Shown: piece by piece, positions 18,858-26,854 of the stretch | Position numbering within the stretch: position 1 is the first letter of the stretch | Layout of the letters: each line of letters opens with the position of its first letter | The notes under the pieces: model-generated | Database searches by the model: none | What the model was told of the DNA's origin: nothing | Seen by the model: only the letters and a program-made list of their open reading frames with translations | Position numbers and translations under genes: made by a program | Assembly: GCF_003217515.1 (NCBI RefSeq) | Contig: NZ_QJSX01000001.1 | Span: 310,001-374,000, forward strand | Direction of reading: 5' to 3' | DNA from: Deinococcus yavapaiensis KR-236 | GTDB lineage: Bacteria > Deinococcota > Deinococci > Deinococcales > Deinococcaceae | DNA: 64,000 nt

Positions 18858-18886
18858 ATTGTACCTCAAGGTTTGACTAAAGTCGA
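18858..18886 (-). promoter_or_regulatory. promoter of the sufCBD operon
   Basis: On the minus strand TCGACT (18886-18881) and TACAAT (18863-18858) are separated by 17 bases, giving a start near 18851. Confidence 0.65.
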
Positions 18887-18938
18887 GTACGACGCTCGGA
18901 ATTGCACGTTTCGGCCCGAGCTCCAGTGCGGTGAACGT

Positions 18939-20042
18939 TCAAGTGCGCGCCGGGCCTCGAGACGCCCGCAGCGCCTCGTCACGAAGCGCCCGCAGCCACG
19001 GCTCTTCCACGCCGCGAATCACCGTACCGGCCGACGCTTGGCGTAGGCCCGACTCCGCACGCGCCAACGCGTGGCGCGGCTGCCCCTCGGCGAGGAAGAT
19101 CGCGGCCTCCACACGCGCCCACGTCGCCTCGGACACGAACGCGCTCTTCTTCGCGCGGCCCATCGCTTGGCGCGCCGCCACGGCGTTTCCACGGCGTGCC
19201 TCCAAAAATGCCCGGTCGAGGTACACGGGTGTGCGAAGCGCCTCGGTCACGATGGGCAGCAACTCCTCGGCGCGCGCCAGGTGCAGTTCCGCCGCCAGCT
19301 CGTCTCCCACGTCGAAGGCGGCGTAGAACGCGAGCGACGCGCTGGCCAAGTCGAAGGCCTTCATGCCTTGCGGCGCGAGCGCGTCGTCCAGCAGCGCCTC
19401 GGGCCAATCGCGCGGACGGCGACCGGCCATCGCGAAGCTCGTCAAAGCCAGCAAGGCCGCTTCCGCGCGCGCCGTGCGGCTTCCACGGCCCAGACGCAGC
19501 AGGCGCGCTCCGTCCGTCATCAACCCGCCGACGCTCGAAGGCCACGCGGACAGGCCGTTGAGCGCCACCGAAAGCAGCGCCGACAACGCCAGAAAGCCTT
19601 TCAGCGGTCCCGGTACGAGCAGCATCCCCAGCAGCGCACACCCCAAGCCGAACCCGAAGCCTGCCAGCGGGCCTCCCGCCACCATCCGCCTCATGCGCCT
19701 GGCCAAGTCCGACGTCAGCGGCGGAGCGAGCCAGGCAAAGCCGAGCGAGGGCGAGCGCAGCCGACGCAAGCCGCGACCACGCTCGAACATCAAGGGCCAC
19801 ACGGCCAGGGCGCGAAACTCGAAACCCGCTCGCACGCCGCTCAGAACGTGGCCGAGCTCGTGCATGAGGACGTTGAGCCACAAGGCGCCCGCCAAAAGCG
19901 CGAGAAATACCGGGAAGGTCACGCCCGCGCCCCACACTGCCGGTGACTCCGACAGCGTCACGGCCGCCGCCCCGACCACGGCGCCCACCATCGCCCCGAC
20001 CAGGATCGACCCGATCGTCCTCGCGCGCCTCGACCTTCGCAT
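18939..20042 (-). CDS. M50 site-2 protease-like membrane protein with C-terminal repeat region
   Basis: 367 residues. The zinc motif HELGH is at 61-65 within the second hydrophobic segment (WLNVLMHELGHVLSG), typical of M50 metallopeptidases. A second conserved patch reads GGPLAGFGFGLG. About five hydrophobic helices fill the first 215 residues, and the last 150 residues are alanine-rich helices resembling tetratricopeptide repeats (ARAEELLPIVTEAL, DRAFLEARRGNAVAAR). Start set at the ATG at 20042, 6 bases after TACCTT (leaderless); in-frame codons to 20153 are not supported. Could cleave a membrane-bound factor or act as a chaperone-like relative. Divergent from the exbB-like gene. Confidence 0.78.
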   Translation of the reverse strand: MRRSRRARTIGSILVGAMVGAVVGAAAVTLSESPAVWGAGVTFPVFLALLAGALWLNVLMHELGHVLSGVRAGFEFRALAVWPLMFERGRGLRRLRSPSLGFAWLAPPLTSDLARRMRRMVAGGPLAGFGFGLGCALLGMLLVPGPLKGFLALSALLSVALNGLSAWPSSVGGLMTDGARLLRLGRGSRTARAEAALLALTSFAMAGRRPRDWPEALLDDALAPQGMKAFDLASASLAFYAAFDVGDELAAELHLARAEELLPIVTEALRTPVYLDRAFLEARRGNAVAARQAMGRAKKSAFVSEATWARVEAAIFLAEGQPRHALARAESGLRQASAGTVIRGVEEPWLRALRDEALRASRGPART

Positions 20043-20202
20043 ACTTCCAAGGTACTCCTCGCGGTGTTCGTACGCCGTCAGGCTGCCTACATGGCTTTCC
20101 AACCAATGTCTTCGAGACCCACGGAACAGTGGGCATTTCTCACATGAAATCAAGAGGAAGTCTTCACCACGGGATTTTTCTATGTGCTACCTATAAGACC
20201 AG

Positions 20203-20892
20203 ATGAACGTCCTCGATCTGCTGCGAGAAGCCGGAGTCCTGTTGTGGGTGCTCGCGGCGCTGTCCGTTTACGTGGTGTACCTCGTCGCCGTGCGCGCGCA
20301 AGTGCTGTCCAAGATGCGTGCCGACCCGACGTTGACCTTCACGCGCGTCCACGCCGCCCTCATGCAGCAAGACCTCGACGGAGCTCGCCGGGAGGCCGCT
20401 CGGCTCCAGACGCCCGCCGGCAACGTCTTGCGTGCAGGCCTCGACCGCGCTCCGGCAGGCATCGAGGCGTCCGGCGCCGCCATGAACGAAGCGATCCTGC
20501 TCGAAGAAGGCCGCCTCTACGCGGGCCTGAGCGCCCTCGGCACGGCCGCGCAAATCGCGCCGCTTCTCGGCCTGCTCGGCACGGTCTTCGGCATGGTGCG
20601 CTCCTTCCTGGTGTTCTCCACGACGACCGCGCCGACGTCCACCCAGCTCGCGACGGGCATCAGCGAGGCCCTCGTCAACACCGCCGGGGGACTCGTCGTG
20701 GCGATCGTGGCGTACTTCGGCCGCAACTGGCTGCGCTCCCGCGCCGACTTCGTGCTGCTCCAAGCCGAGCGCGCCCGAGAAGCGCTCGTCGCGTGGCTCA
20801 TGGAAGCGCAGTTGCGCCGTCAAGGTGTCTTGACCGGCGCTCCGATCGCCATGTACGAACCCGAGCCCGTTCCGGCGAGCGTGGGGTCGTGA
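20203..20892 (+). CDS. MotA/TolQ/ExbB proton channel family protein
   Basis: 229 residues with three hydrophobic segments (about 10-30, 112-140 and 155-178). The family core APLLGLLGTVFGMVRSF is followed by LATGISEALVNTAGGLVVAI, the TolQ/ExbB pattern. It forms the proton channel of an envelope energising complex with the ExbD-like protein encoded next (GTGA overlap). TATAAG lies 5 bases before the ATG, so the transcript is probably leaderless. Either an ExbB (uptake) or TolQ (envelope integrity) role fits; no tolB or pal is nearby. Confidence 0.92.
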   Translation: MNVLDLLREAGVLLWVLAALSVYVVYLVAVRAQVLSKMRADPTLTFTRVHAALMQQDLDGARREAARLQTPAGNVLRAGLDRAPAGIEASGAAMNEAILLEEGRLYAGLSALGTAAQIAPLLGLLGTVFGMVRSFLVFSTTTAPTSTQLATGISEALVNTAGGLVVAIVAYFGRNWLRSRADFVLLQAERAREALVAWLMEAQLRRQGVLTGAPIAMYEPEPVPASVGS

Positions 20893-21299
20893 CGAGGCGC
20901 GCGTCCCGCATGCGCTCGGGCGGCGAGAACGTCACCTTCGACTTCGCGCCGATGGTCGACGTCGTGCTGTTGCTGCTGATCTTCTTCATGCTGACGTCGA
21001 ACCTCGCGGCGCGACAAAACGCCTTGCCGCTCGATCTGCCGCGCGCCAGCAGCACCTTGCGCGACACGCCCGACATTCCCACCGTGAACGTCGACCGAAG
21101 CGGCAAGATCTTCCTCGAAGGCAAGGTCGTGACCCTCAAGGCCCTCGAAACCCAACTCAAGACCCTCACGGCGAAGTCGGGCGGAGTCGTCGCCCTGCGC
21201 GCCGACCGACGCGGCAACTACGGCACGGTCGTCTCCGTGATCGACGTCATCAAGCGAGCGGGAGGTGAGCGTCTTGCGCTCGGCACTGAGCGGCCCTAA
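20889..21299 (+). CDS. ExbD/TolR family protein
   Basis: 136 residues. One N-terminal helix has the key aspartate in FAPMVDVVLLLLIFFMLTS, followed by a periplasmic domain ending in VIDVIKRAGG. The GTG start at 20889 overlaps the stop of the channel gene, so production is coupled. It couples proton flow to envelope proteins; the likely partner is the TonB-position protein that starts inside its 3' end. Confidence 0.92.
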   Translation: MTRRASRMRSGGENVTFDFAPMVDVVLLLLIFFMLTSNLAARQNALPLDLPRASSTLRDTPDIPTVNVDRSGKIFLEGKVVTLKALETQLKTLTAKSGGVVALRADRRGNYGTVVSVIDVIKRAGGERLALGTERP

Positions 21300-23844
21300 T
21301 ACCTGGGGCTTCGAGAACCGCGCGCAGCGAACACGCGCCCTCGGCCTCACGATCGCTCTGCACGGCGCGGTCCTCCTCGGGCTGGCCGCCTTGCACTTCA
21401 CGGCGCCTCGTCTTCCGCCCAGTGCGTCCACGGTGCTGCCCGAACCGCCCCTCACGGTCGTCGAGCTCGCTCCCGACCCGTTACCCGTTCGTCCGACCGT
21501 GCGCGTCACGCCCCGGATCACGCTCCCGACGCCCCGAACCGTCCCGACGAGTCAAGCGCCACGTCCCGCGCCTCAACGCCGCGCGACCCCCGCGCCCGTC
21601 TCCCAGCCTCGCCGAACGACGCCTCAAACGGTACGCACGACTCCGAAGACGCCGACCGCGACGCCTCCCGTCAAGACCGCGACTCCGCGCGCCACCGTCA
21701 CAAGGCCCGTCACGAAACCGACGCCTCAGCCCATCACCTCCGTGCCCAGGGCCGCCACCCCGCGACCCTCACCGGCTGTCACGACCACGGCGCCTCGCGC
21801 GACGACGCCGCGCGTCTCCACTCCGGCCCCCACGCCCTCCACGCCCGTGTCTCCTTCGGTCAGCGTCCGGTCCCTCCCGACGCGCGAGGAGTTCGATGCG
21901 CGTCGCGCCACCCAAACAGGCGTCCCGACCGACACCCAAGCCACCGCGCGCATCCCCGACACGACCCCGACCCTGGCCGCAGGAGCCCCCACGCGCTCCG
22001 AGACCCTCGCGGATAGCTCCGTAGAAGCGGCCGAGGGACCGCGCCGCGCGTCGAGTGACGCGGTAGCCGAGGCGTCTCCCGTGCTCACCGATCGTGACGT
22101 CGGCGTGCAAGACGCTCCCGTCGAAAGCCGCGCCGCCGTCGTGCCTCCGAGCGGGACCGTCGAGGCCGCCAACGCTCGGGGCACGAACGGCAGCGGCACG
22201 GGCGCCACAGCCGCGGAAGCGGCACCGACCGCGCGCATCCCATCCGACACGACCGAAGGTGTTCCCAACGCGAGACGTGAAGCGAGTGGGGCGAGCAGCG
22301 AAGGCGTCGGCGAATCCGTTTCTCGCAGGAGCGGCGCACCGTCGTCGACGGAAGAGGTCGCGACAGTGACGCCACGCGGCGGCGGCGACGTCGCCACAGA
22401 GCAGGCGAGTTCGCGAAGCTCGACCCCTGCCGCCGAGCCCGACGCTTCACTCGCCGCCAGCGGACCGCGCGGAATCGCACCCAACGACGATTCGACGCAA
22501 GCGGCAAGTTCGCCTTCCCGTCGCGAGGGCAGCCCGAGCGGCGAATCGGATGCGGCACCAGGCCGCCCGTCGTCGTCCAGTGAAGCAGGAAGCGAGGCGA
22601 ACGGACGTACGACATCCCCGTCCGGCAACTCCAGCGAGACGACCGCGGCGTCCGGACGCCCGAGTTCCACTTCCGACACTTCGAGCGAAACGAACGGACG
22701 TACGACGTCCCCGTCGGGCAATTCCAACGAAACGACCGCGACGTCAGGACGCCCGAGTTCCACCTCCGGGACTTCCAGCGAGACGAACGGACGTACGACG
22801 TCCCCTTCCGGCAATTCCAACGAGACGACCGCGGCGTCCGGACGCCCGAGTTCCACGTCCGACACTTCGAGCGAGGCGACCACGACGTCTGGACGTCCGG
22901 CCTCCACCTCGGGCGGTGAGGCGGCGGCGACGAACGGACGCTCCGCCTCCACCTCGGGGGCGGCAACCGAAGAATCCGCTTCGGCACGTGGGACGGCGCC
23001 GTCGAGCTCTCCGAGCGGTCAGGCCGCCGCTTCCCGCTCCACCGGAAACGGCGAAGGCGCGACAACCGAAGCCACGGGTGAGCCGAGACCTCGCGGCTCG
23101 GGCGACGCGCCTTCGGGCGGCAGTTCTACCGCCACCACGCGTTCTGGCACTCCTGGAAACGCGTCGAGACCGGAACAGGCCGACGCCCCTTCGGCGACCC
23201 GGACCAATTCCAGTGGAGGCGAAAACGACGGCTCGGCGCAAGGCACGCCGAGAGCGAGCACGCCACGCGGTGCGGAATCCAGTGAATCGGCACCTGCCGC
23301 GAACCGTTCGACTGGTAACGCCTCGGGGGGCGACACGGCACCTACAAGGCCGACTTCGGTGGGCGGTCAGGACACGGCCAGTACGCCCGCCAGCAGTCGT
23401 TCCACGAGCGCCGCGAGCGGTGCGAGCAGTGGCGCGGGTGAAGCGGCGCGTGCCGCGACGACCTCGGGCACGAGCGCCTCGGCCTCCAGTTCGCCACAAT
23501 CGTGCACGGTCGCCGTGGATGTGCGCGGCCTGGGATCGTTCGAGCGGGCGCAGACGAGCTTCGTGCTCGACGATCGCGGCAACCAGGTTTGGCCCGACGC
23601 CGAGCTCGTCAAGAACGTCAGTAGCGGCCTGTGGGACGAAGGCAGGATCTCTCAGCAGTACGTTCGTGACGAAAGCGCGTTGAAAGCGTTCGACAACGTC
23701 ACGGTCGTGAAGGCCCTGCGAGTGCAGAAGCCTAAGTTCGCGCCTGGGGCGTCCTACAACGCCGACGCCGTCGTCTCCAGCGACGTCGCCCGTCAAATTC
23801 GCGAGGCCGGGAAAGCGTGCCGTCTCGTGTACCTCTACAAGTAA
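21274..23844 (+). CDS. very large Ser/Thr/Pro-rich membrane-anchored protein in the TonB position
   Basis: 856 residues. An N-terminal helix (ALGLTIALHGAVLLGLAALHF) is followed by PPLTVVELAPDPLP and a long proline-rich stretch, as in TonB. Residues 200-745 are low-complexity S/T/G/A/E, including three near-identical 31-residue repeats (93 bp each, 22600-22878). The last 115 residues form a folded domain with two cysteines (CTVAVDVRGLGSFERAQTS... CRLVYLYK), unlike the TonB C-terminal domain. The TTG at 21274 is chosen because a perfect GGAGGTGA ends 5 bases before it; a GTG at 21265 is the alternative. It overlaps the ExbD-like gene. Probably spans the periplasm and is energised by that pair. 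Confidence 0.75.
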   Translation: MRSALSGPNTWGFENRAQRTRALGLTIALHGAVLLGLAALHFTAPRLPPSASTVLPEPPLTVVELAPDPLPVRPTVRVTPRITLPTPRTVPTSQAPRPAPQRRATPAPVSQPRRTTPQTVRTTPKTPTATPPVKTATPRATVTRPVTKPTPQPITSVPRAATPRPSPAVTTTAPRATTPRVSTPAPTPSTPVSPSVSVRSLPTREEFDARRATQTGVPTDTQATARIPDTTPTLAAGAPTRSETLADSSVEAAEGPRRASSDAVAEASPVLTDRDVGVQDAPVESRAAVVPPSGTVEAANARGTNGSGTGATAAEAAPTARIPSDTTEGVPNARREASGASSEGVGESVSRRSGAPSSTEEVATVTPRGGGDVATEQASSRSSTPAAEPDASLAASGPRGIAPNDDSTQAASSPSRREGSPSGESDAAPGRPSSSSEAGSEANGRTTSPSGNSSETTAASGRPSSTSDTSSETNGRTTSPSGNSNETTATSGRPSSTSGTSSETNGRTTSPSGNSNETTAASGRPSSTSDTSSEATTTSGRPASTSGGEAAATNGRSASTSGAATEESASARGTAPSSSPSGQAAASRSTGNGEGATTEATGEPRPRGSGDAPSGGSSTATTRSGTPGNASRPEQADAPSATRTNSSGGENDGSAQGTPRASTPRGAESSESAPAANRSTGNASGGDTAPTRPTSVGGQDTASTPASSRSTSAASGASSGAGEAARAATTSGTSASASSSPQSCTVAVDVRGLGSFERAQTSFVLDDRGNQVWPDAELVKNVSSGLWDEGRISQQYVRDESALKAFDNVTVVKALRVQKPKFAPGASYNADAVVSSDVARQIREAGKACRLVYLYK
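22600..22878 (+). repeat. three tandem 93-bp repeats inside the TonB-position gene
   Basis: Copies start at 22600, 22693 and 22786. Each encodes 31 residues of the type NGRTTSPSGNSNETTA then SGRPSSTSGTSSET, with only a few substitutions. A degraded fourth copy follows. Confidence 0.92.
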
Positions 23845-23863
23845 GCTCCTCGTCATTCCCCTG

Positions 23864-23882
23864 TGCACACTGAAGGTGTGCA
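23864..23882. repeat. short inverted repeat before the secreted-protein gene
   Basis: TGCACAC and GTGTGCA pair perfectly around TGAAG, 20 bases after the preceding stop. No T-run follows, so an operator or leader hairpin is more likely than a terminator. Confidence 0.35.
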
Positions 23883-23919
23883 ACCTGAGCACGACGTCAT
23901 CTTTTTCCCAAGGAGTCTC

Positions 23920-24606
23920 ATGCGCCACCCTGCCCTGCTGCTTTCCCTCGCCCTGCTCTCCTCCACCGCCTTCGCCTGGGTTCCGAAGCTCGACGACAAG
24001 ACGGCCAAGACGGTTGTCGACTCGGCCTACGACCGTCTCGACGATCCCGTCAACACCTTGCTCACCGTCGACCTCGGAGTGAAGGACGGCAAGTTCGCCT
24101 CCGACGGCGCGGTACGCGCCTTGACGGGCGGCGAGTCGTGCGTTCAGAACTGGCTGGCGAATCCCTCGGACTTCGCGAAGTTCGGAAGTCGTCCCACCAC
24201 GATCGTCATGACGGGTCAAGCGGACGACGTGTTTCTCGCCGCGCAGTCGGCGCGCGACGAGTTTCGCAACTTCACGTCGAAGGACGCCCTCACGTTGCCC
24301 AATCGTCTCGCCGACGGGCAGTTGCGCGTGTACGTGACGATGAGCGGTCTCGCCTCGCAACGTCAGCGTGACGCGTACAACGTGGCCCTTCGTCTGCCCG
24401 ACGGCAAGATCGTGCGCGCCGCGCGCCGCGCGTTCACGAACGACTGGAAGCAGACGGGCGACCGGTGGGGCGGCACGATGCTCTACACCTTCGACGCGCT
24501 TGGCGCGGGCGTGAATCCCACCGGGAAGCTGGACCTCGTCATCAAGACGGAAGCGGACAGCGACTGCGCCTTCGTCGTGACGGCCGACCTCTCCAAGTTC
24601 TATTGA
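23920..24606 (+). CDS. secreted protein of unknown function
   Basis: 228 residues with a signal peptide (MRHPALLLSLALLSSTAFA). The mature part starts WVPKLDDKTAKTVVDSAY and contains two cysteines (ESCVQNW, SDCAFVV) that could form a disulfide. It has no motif I recognise; alternating hydrophobic strands (RPTTIVMTGQADDVFLAA, LRVYVTMSG, LDLVIKTEAD) suggest a beta-rich envelope protein. Start supported by AAGGAG 6 bases before the ATG. It is followed by a 34-bp perfect palindrome acting as terminator. Confidence 0.75.
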   Translation: MRHPALLLSLALLSSTAFAWVPKLDDKTAKTVVDSAYDRLDDPVNTLLTVDLGVKDGKFASDGAVRALTGGESCVQNWLANPSDFAKFGSRPTTIVMTGQADDVFLAAQSARDEFRNFTSKDALTLPNRLADGQLRVYVTMSGLASQRQRDAYNVALRLPDGKIVRAARRAFTNDWKQTGDRWGGTMLYTFDALGAGVNPTGKLDLVIKTEADSDCAFVVTADLSKFY

Positions 24607-24622
24607 TTTCGATCGCCGTGAT

Positions 24623-24662
24623 CGAATCGAGGGAGGCGCGCGCCTCCCTCGATTCGTTGCTT
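24623..24662 (+). terminator. terminator-like 34-bp palindrome
   Basis: A perfect inverted repeat of two 17-base arms (CGAATCGAGGGAGGCGC) without spacer is followed by TTGCTT. It lies between the secreted-protein gene and coaX. Confidence 0.75.
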
Positions 24663-24686
24663 AGAGGGGCTGGGGACGGTCCTCGG

Positions 24687-24692
24687 TATACT
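24687..24692 (+). promoter_or_regulatory. -10 element of leaderless coaX
   Basis: TATACT is followed by 7 bases and the coaX ATG at 24700. Confidence 0.6.
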
Positions 24693-24699
24693 TCTCGTC

Positions 24700-25476
24700 A
24701 TGCGGCAAGGTCCCCTGCTCGCCGTGGACGTCGGGAACACCTCCACCGTCCTTGGCCTCACGAACGACGCCCTCCAGCTCACGCACACATGGCGTATCCG
24801 AACGAACCGCGATCTCCTGCCCGACGATTTCGCCCTGACCCTCAAGGGCCTGATGGACTTGTCGGAAGTCGCCACGCCGCCGTGCGCCGTGCTGTCGAGT
24901 GTCGCGCCGCCCGTCGGTCAGAATTTGAAGCTGGCATTGGAGCGGCACTTCGGCGTTCGCACGTTCGAGGTGACGGCGGAGAATCTGCACGACGTCACCG
25001 TGGAGCTCGACGACCCACGGGCCATCGGCGCGGACCGCCTCGCGAATTTGTTCGGGGCCGAGCGTTACCTCGCCGACCGCGAGTTCGTGATCGTGGTGGA
25101 CTTCGGGACGAGCACGAACTTCGACGTGATCGGTCGGGGCCGTCGGTTTCTCGGTGGAGTGCTCGCGACGGGCGCGCAGGTGAGCGCGGACGCGTTGTTC
25201 GCGCGGGCGGCGAAGTTGCCGAGAGTGAATCTGGAAGCGCCGCCCTCGGCGCTCGGAAAGAACACCGTTCATGCCTTGCAGTCGGGGCTGGTGTTCGGAT
25301 ACGCGGAGATGGTGGACGGCTTGGTTCGCCGCTTGAAAACGGAAGTGTCCGGTGACGCGCTGGCGGTCGCGACCGGAGGCTTTTCCCGAACGGTCGAGGG
25401 GGTCTGCAGGGAGATCGACGTGTTCGATGACACCTTGACGCTGCGAGGCCTCGTGGAGCTGTGGGCGACGCGTTGA
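24700..25476 (+). CDS. coaX: type III pantothenate kinase
   Basis: 258 residues, normal for CoaX. Motifs are in order: LLAVDVGNTSTVLGL (phosphate-binding loop with Asp10), DDPRAIGADRLANLFGA (substrate site) and VVDFGTSTNFDVI, then GGVLATGAQVSADALFARAAKLP. It phosphorylates pantothenate in the first step of coenzyme A synthesis, in the cytosol, and unlike CoaA is not inhibited by CoA. The ATG follows TATACT by 7 bases (leaderless). dnaJ follows on the same strand behind its own regulatory region. Confidence 0.95.
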   Translation: MRQGPLLAVDVGNTSTVLGLTNDALQLTHTWRIRTNRDLLPDDFALTLKGLMDLSEVATPPCAVLSSVAPPVGQNLKLALERHFGVRTFEVTAENLHDVTVELDDPRAIGADRLANLFGAERYLADREFVIVVDFGTSTNFDVIGRGRRFLGGVLATGAQVSADALFARAAKLPRVNLEAPPSALGKNTVHALQSGLVFGYAEMVDGLVRRLKTEVSGDALAVATGGFSRTVEGVCREIDVFDDTLTLRGLVELWATR

Positions 25477-25492
25477 CGCATCCGATTCTACA

Positions 25493-25536
25493 AGTTATCG
25501 CTAACATAGCTTGAGTGCGTTTGTGTTAAGATAACT
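25493..25536. repeat. long inverted repeat around the dnaJ operator
   Basis: AGTTATCGCTAACA (25493-25506) pairs with TGTTAAGATAACT (25524-25536) with one mismatch and one bulge across a 17-base spacer. The HAIR-like site is nested in it. Confidence 0.55.
25510..25530 (+). promoter_or_regulatory. HAIR-like operator (HspR site) upstream of dnaJ
   Basis: CTTGAGT-N7-TGTTAAG compares with the HspR consensus CTTGAGT-N7-ACTCAAG: the left half is perfect and the right half matches at 4 of 7 positions. HspR is a known heat-shock repressor in Deinococcus. Confidence 0.7.
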
Positions 25537-25582
25537 GCCAGTGCCGCCGGGCGTTCGCCCGTTCGCGCAGCCGGAGACACGA

Positions 25583-26704
25583 ATGGACTACTACGAACTG
25601 CTGGGCGTTCCGCGTGACGCGTCCGCCGACGACATCAAAAAGGCGTACCGCAAACTCGCGCTGCAATACCACCCCGACCGCAACAAGGAAGAAGGCGCGC
25701 AAGAGAAGTTCGCGCAGATCAACGCCGCGTACGCGGCGTTGTCGGATCCGGAGAAGCGCGCGCACTACGACCGATTCGGAAGCGAGCCGAGCGCCGCCGG
25801 AATGCCTGGCGCGGGCGGGTTCGGCGACCCGAACTTCGATCCGTTCGACCTCTTCGAGCAGATGTTCGGCGGAGGTCTGTTCGGCGGGGCGCGCGGCGGA
25901 CGCCGTGTAGCGCGCGGCGAGGACCTCGAGACGACGGCCCGCATCACCCTGGAGGACGCGCGAATCGGCGCGGACATCGAGGTGAACATCGACCGCCTCA
26001 CGGAGTGCGAACACTGCCACGGAACGCGCAGCGAACCGGGCGGCACGCCTCCGAAGACGTGCGGGACGTGCGGTGGGGCGGGCACCGTGACGGCGCAGAC
26101 GCGCACCATCCTCGGCAACATCGTGACGCAGCAACCGTGCCCGACGTGCCGTGGCGAAGGGCAGATCATCGAAGATCCGTGCAAGGTGTGCCGGGGACGC
26201 GGACGTACCCTCAAGGCGGACCGCGTGAAGGTCACGCTGCCCAAAGGCATCGACGAAGGTTACCGCATTCGCGTCTCGGGCAAAGGCAACGAGGGGCCGG
26301 GCGGCCCGGGCGACTTGTACGTGCACCTCGAGATGGCGCCGCACCCTGACTTCACGCGTGAAGGCGAGCACCTCATCCACCAAGCCAAGATCGGCGTTGC
26401 GCGCGCCTCGTTCGGCGGCAAGATCGAGGTGCCGACCCTCGACGGACCGAAGGAAATCGAAGTCAAGAGCGGCACCCAGCACGGCGACACCGTACGCTTG
26501 CGAGGCTTCGGAATGCCGCGCCTCCAGGCCAGTGGCGTCGGCGACCTCGTCGTGGTGTTCGACGTGCAGATTCCCAAGGCGGGCAACCTCAGCAAGGAGG
26601 CCCGCGCCGCGCTCGAAGCGTACGCCCGTGAAGTCGGCGAGGACGTCGAGCACAAAGAGCCGAACTTGTTCGAGCGCATCGGCAAGGCGATTCGCGGCGA
26701 GTAA
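25583..26704 (+). CDS. dnaJ: chaperone DnaJ
   Basis: 373 residues with the full type I layout. The J-domain covers 2-65 with HPD at 30-32, the Gly/Phe-rich linker 72-106, and the zinc-finger domain has four CxxCxG-type units (CEHCHG, CGTCGG, CPTCRG, CKVCRG, about 142-206). The C-terminal substrate-binding domain follows. It stimulates DnaK and presents unfolded proteins. The start at 25583 follows a GGAGA site and makes the J-domain begin MDYYELLGVP; the in-frame extension to 25541 lies in the leader. A HAIR-like operator lies 50-75 bases upstream. dnaK and grpE are not adjacent. Confidence 0.96.
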   Translation: MDYYELLGVPRDASADDIKKAYRKLALQYHPDRNKEEGAQEKFAQINAAYAALSDPEKRAHYDRFGSEPSAAGMPGAGGFGDPNFDPFDLFEQMFGGGLFGGARGGRRVARGEDLETTARITLEDARIGADIEVNIDRLTECEHCHGTRSEPGGTPPKTCGTCGGAGTVTAQTRTILGNIVTQQPCPTCRGEGQIIEDPCKVCRGRGRTLKADRVKVTLPKGIDEGYRIRVSGKGNEGPGGPGDLYVHLEMAPHPDFTREGEHLIHQAKIGVARASFGGKIEVPTLDGPKEIEVKSGTQHGDTVRLRGFGMPRLQASGVGDLVVVFDVQIPKAGNLSKEARAALEAYAREVGEDVEHKEPNLFERIGKAIRGE

Positions 26705-26722
26705 GCGCGCGGAGTTTCACGG

Positions 26723-26757
26723 AGGACCGATTCGTTCGAATCGGTCCTTCGCTTTTT
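26723..26757 (+). terminator. dnaJ terminator
   Basis: AGGACCGATTCG and CGAATCGGTCCT form a perfect 12-bp stem with a TT loop, followed by TCGCTTTTT. Confidence 0.88.
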
Positions 26758-26807
26758 CGTCGCCTCGAGGTGGGGCGCGCACTGTCGCGGCTTACACCAC
26801 GACGACA

Positions 26808-26850
26808 TGACGAGGGGGAAGGCGGCGACGTGCCGCCTTCCCCCTCGTCA
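26808..26850. terminator. 19-bp perfect hairpin between dnaJ and the GH43 operon
   Basis: TGACGAGGGGGAAGGCGGC pairs perfectly with its complement across a 5-base loop. There is no T-run on either side, but it ends 4 bases before the GH43 stop at 26855 and probably insulates convergent transcripts. Confidence 0.55.
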
Positions 26851-26854
26851 CACC

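Noticed and set aside
22744..24360. A 538-codon open frame on the minus strand opposite the TonB-position gene
   Set aside because: It is rich in Arg/Gly/Thr, lies antisense to a clearly translated repeat-containing gene and has no domain or start signal. It is a by-product of high GC.
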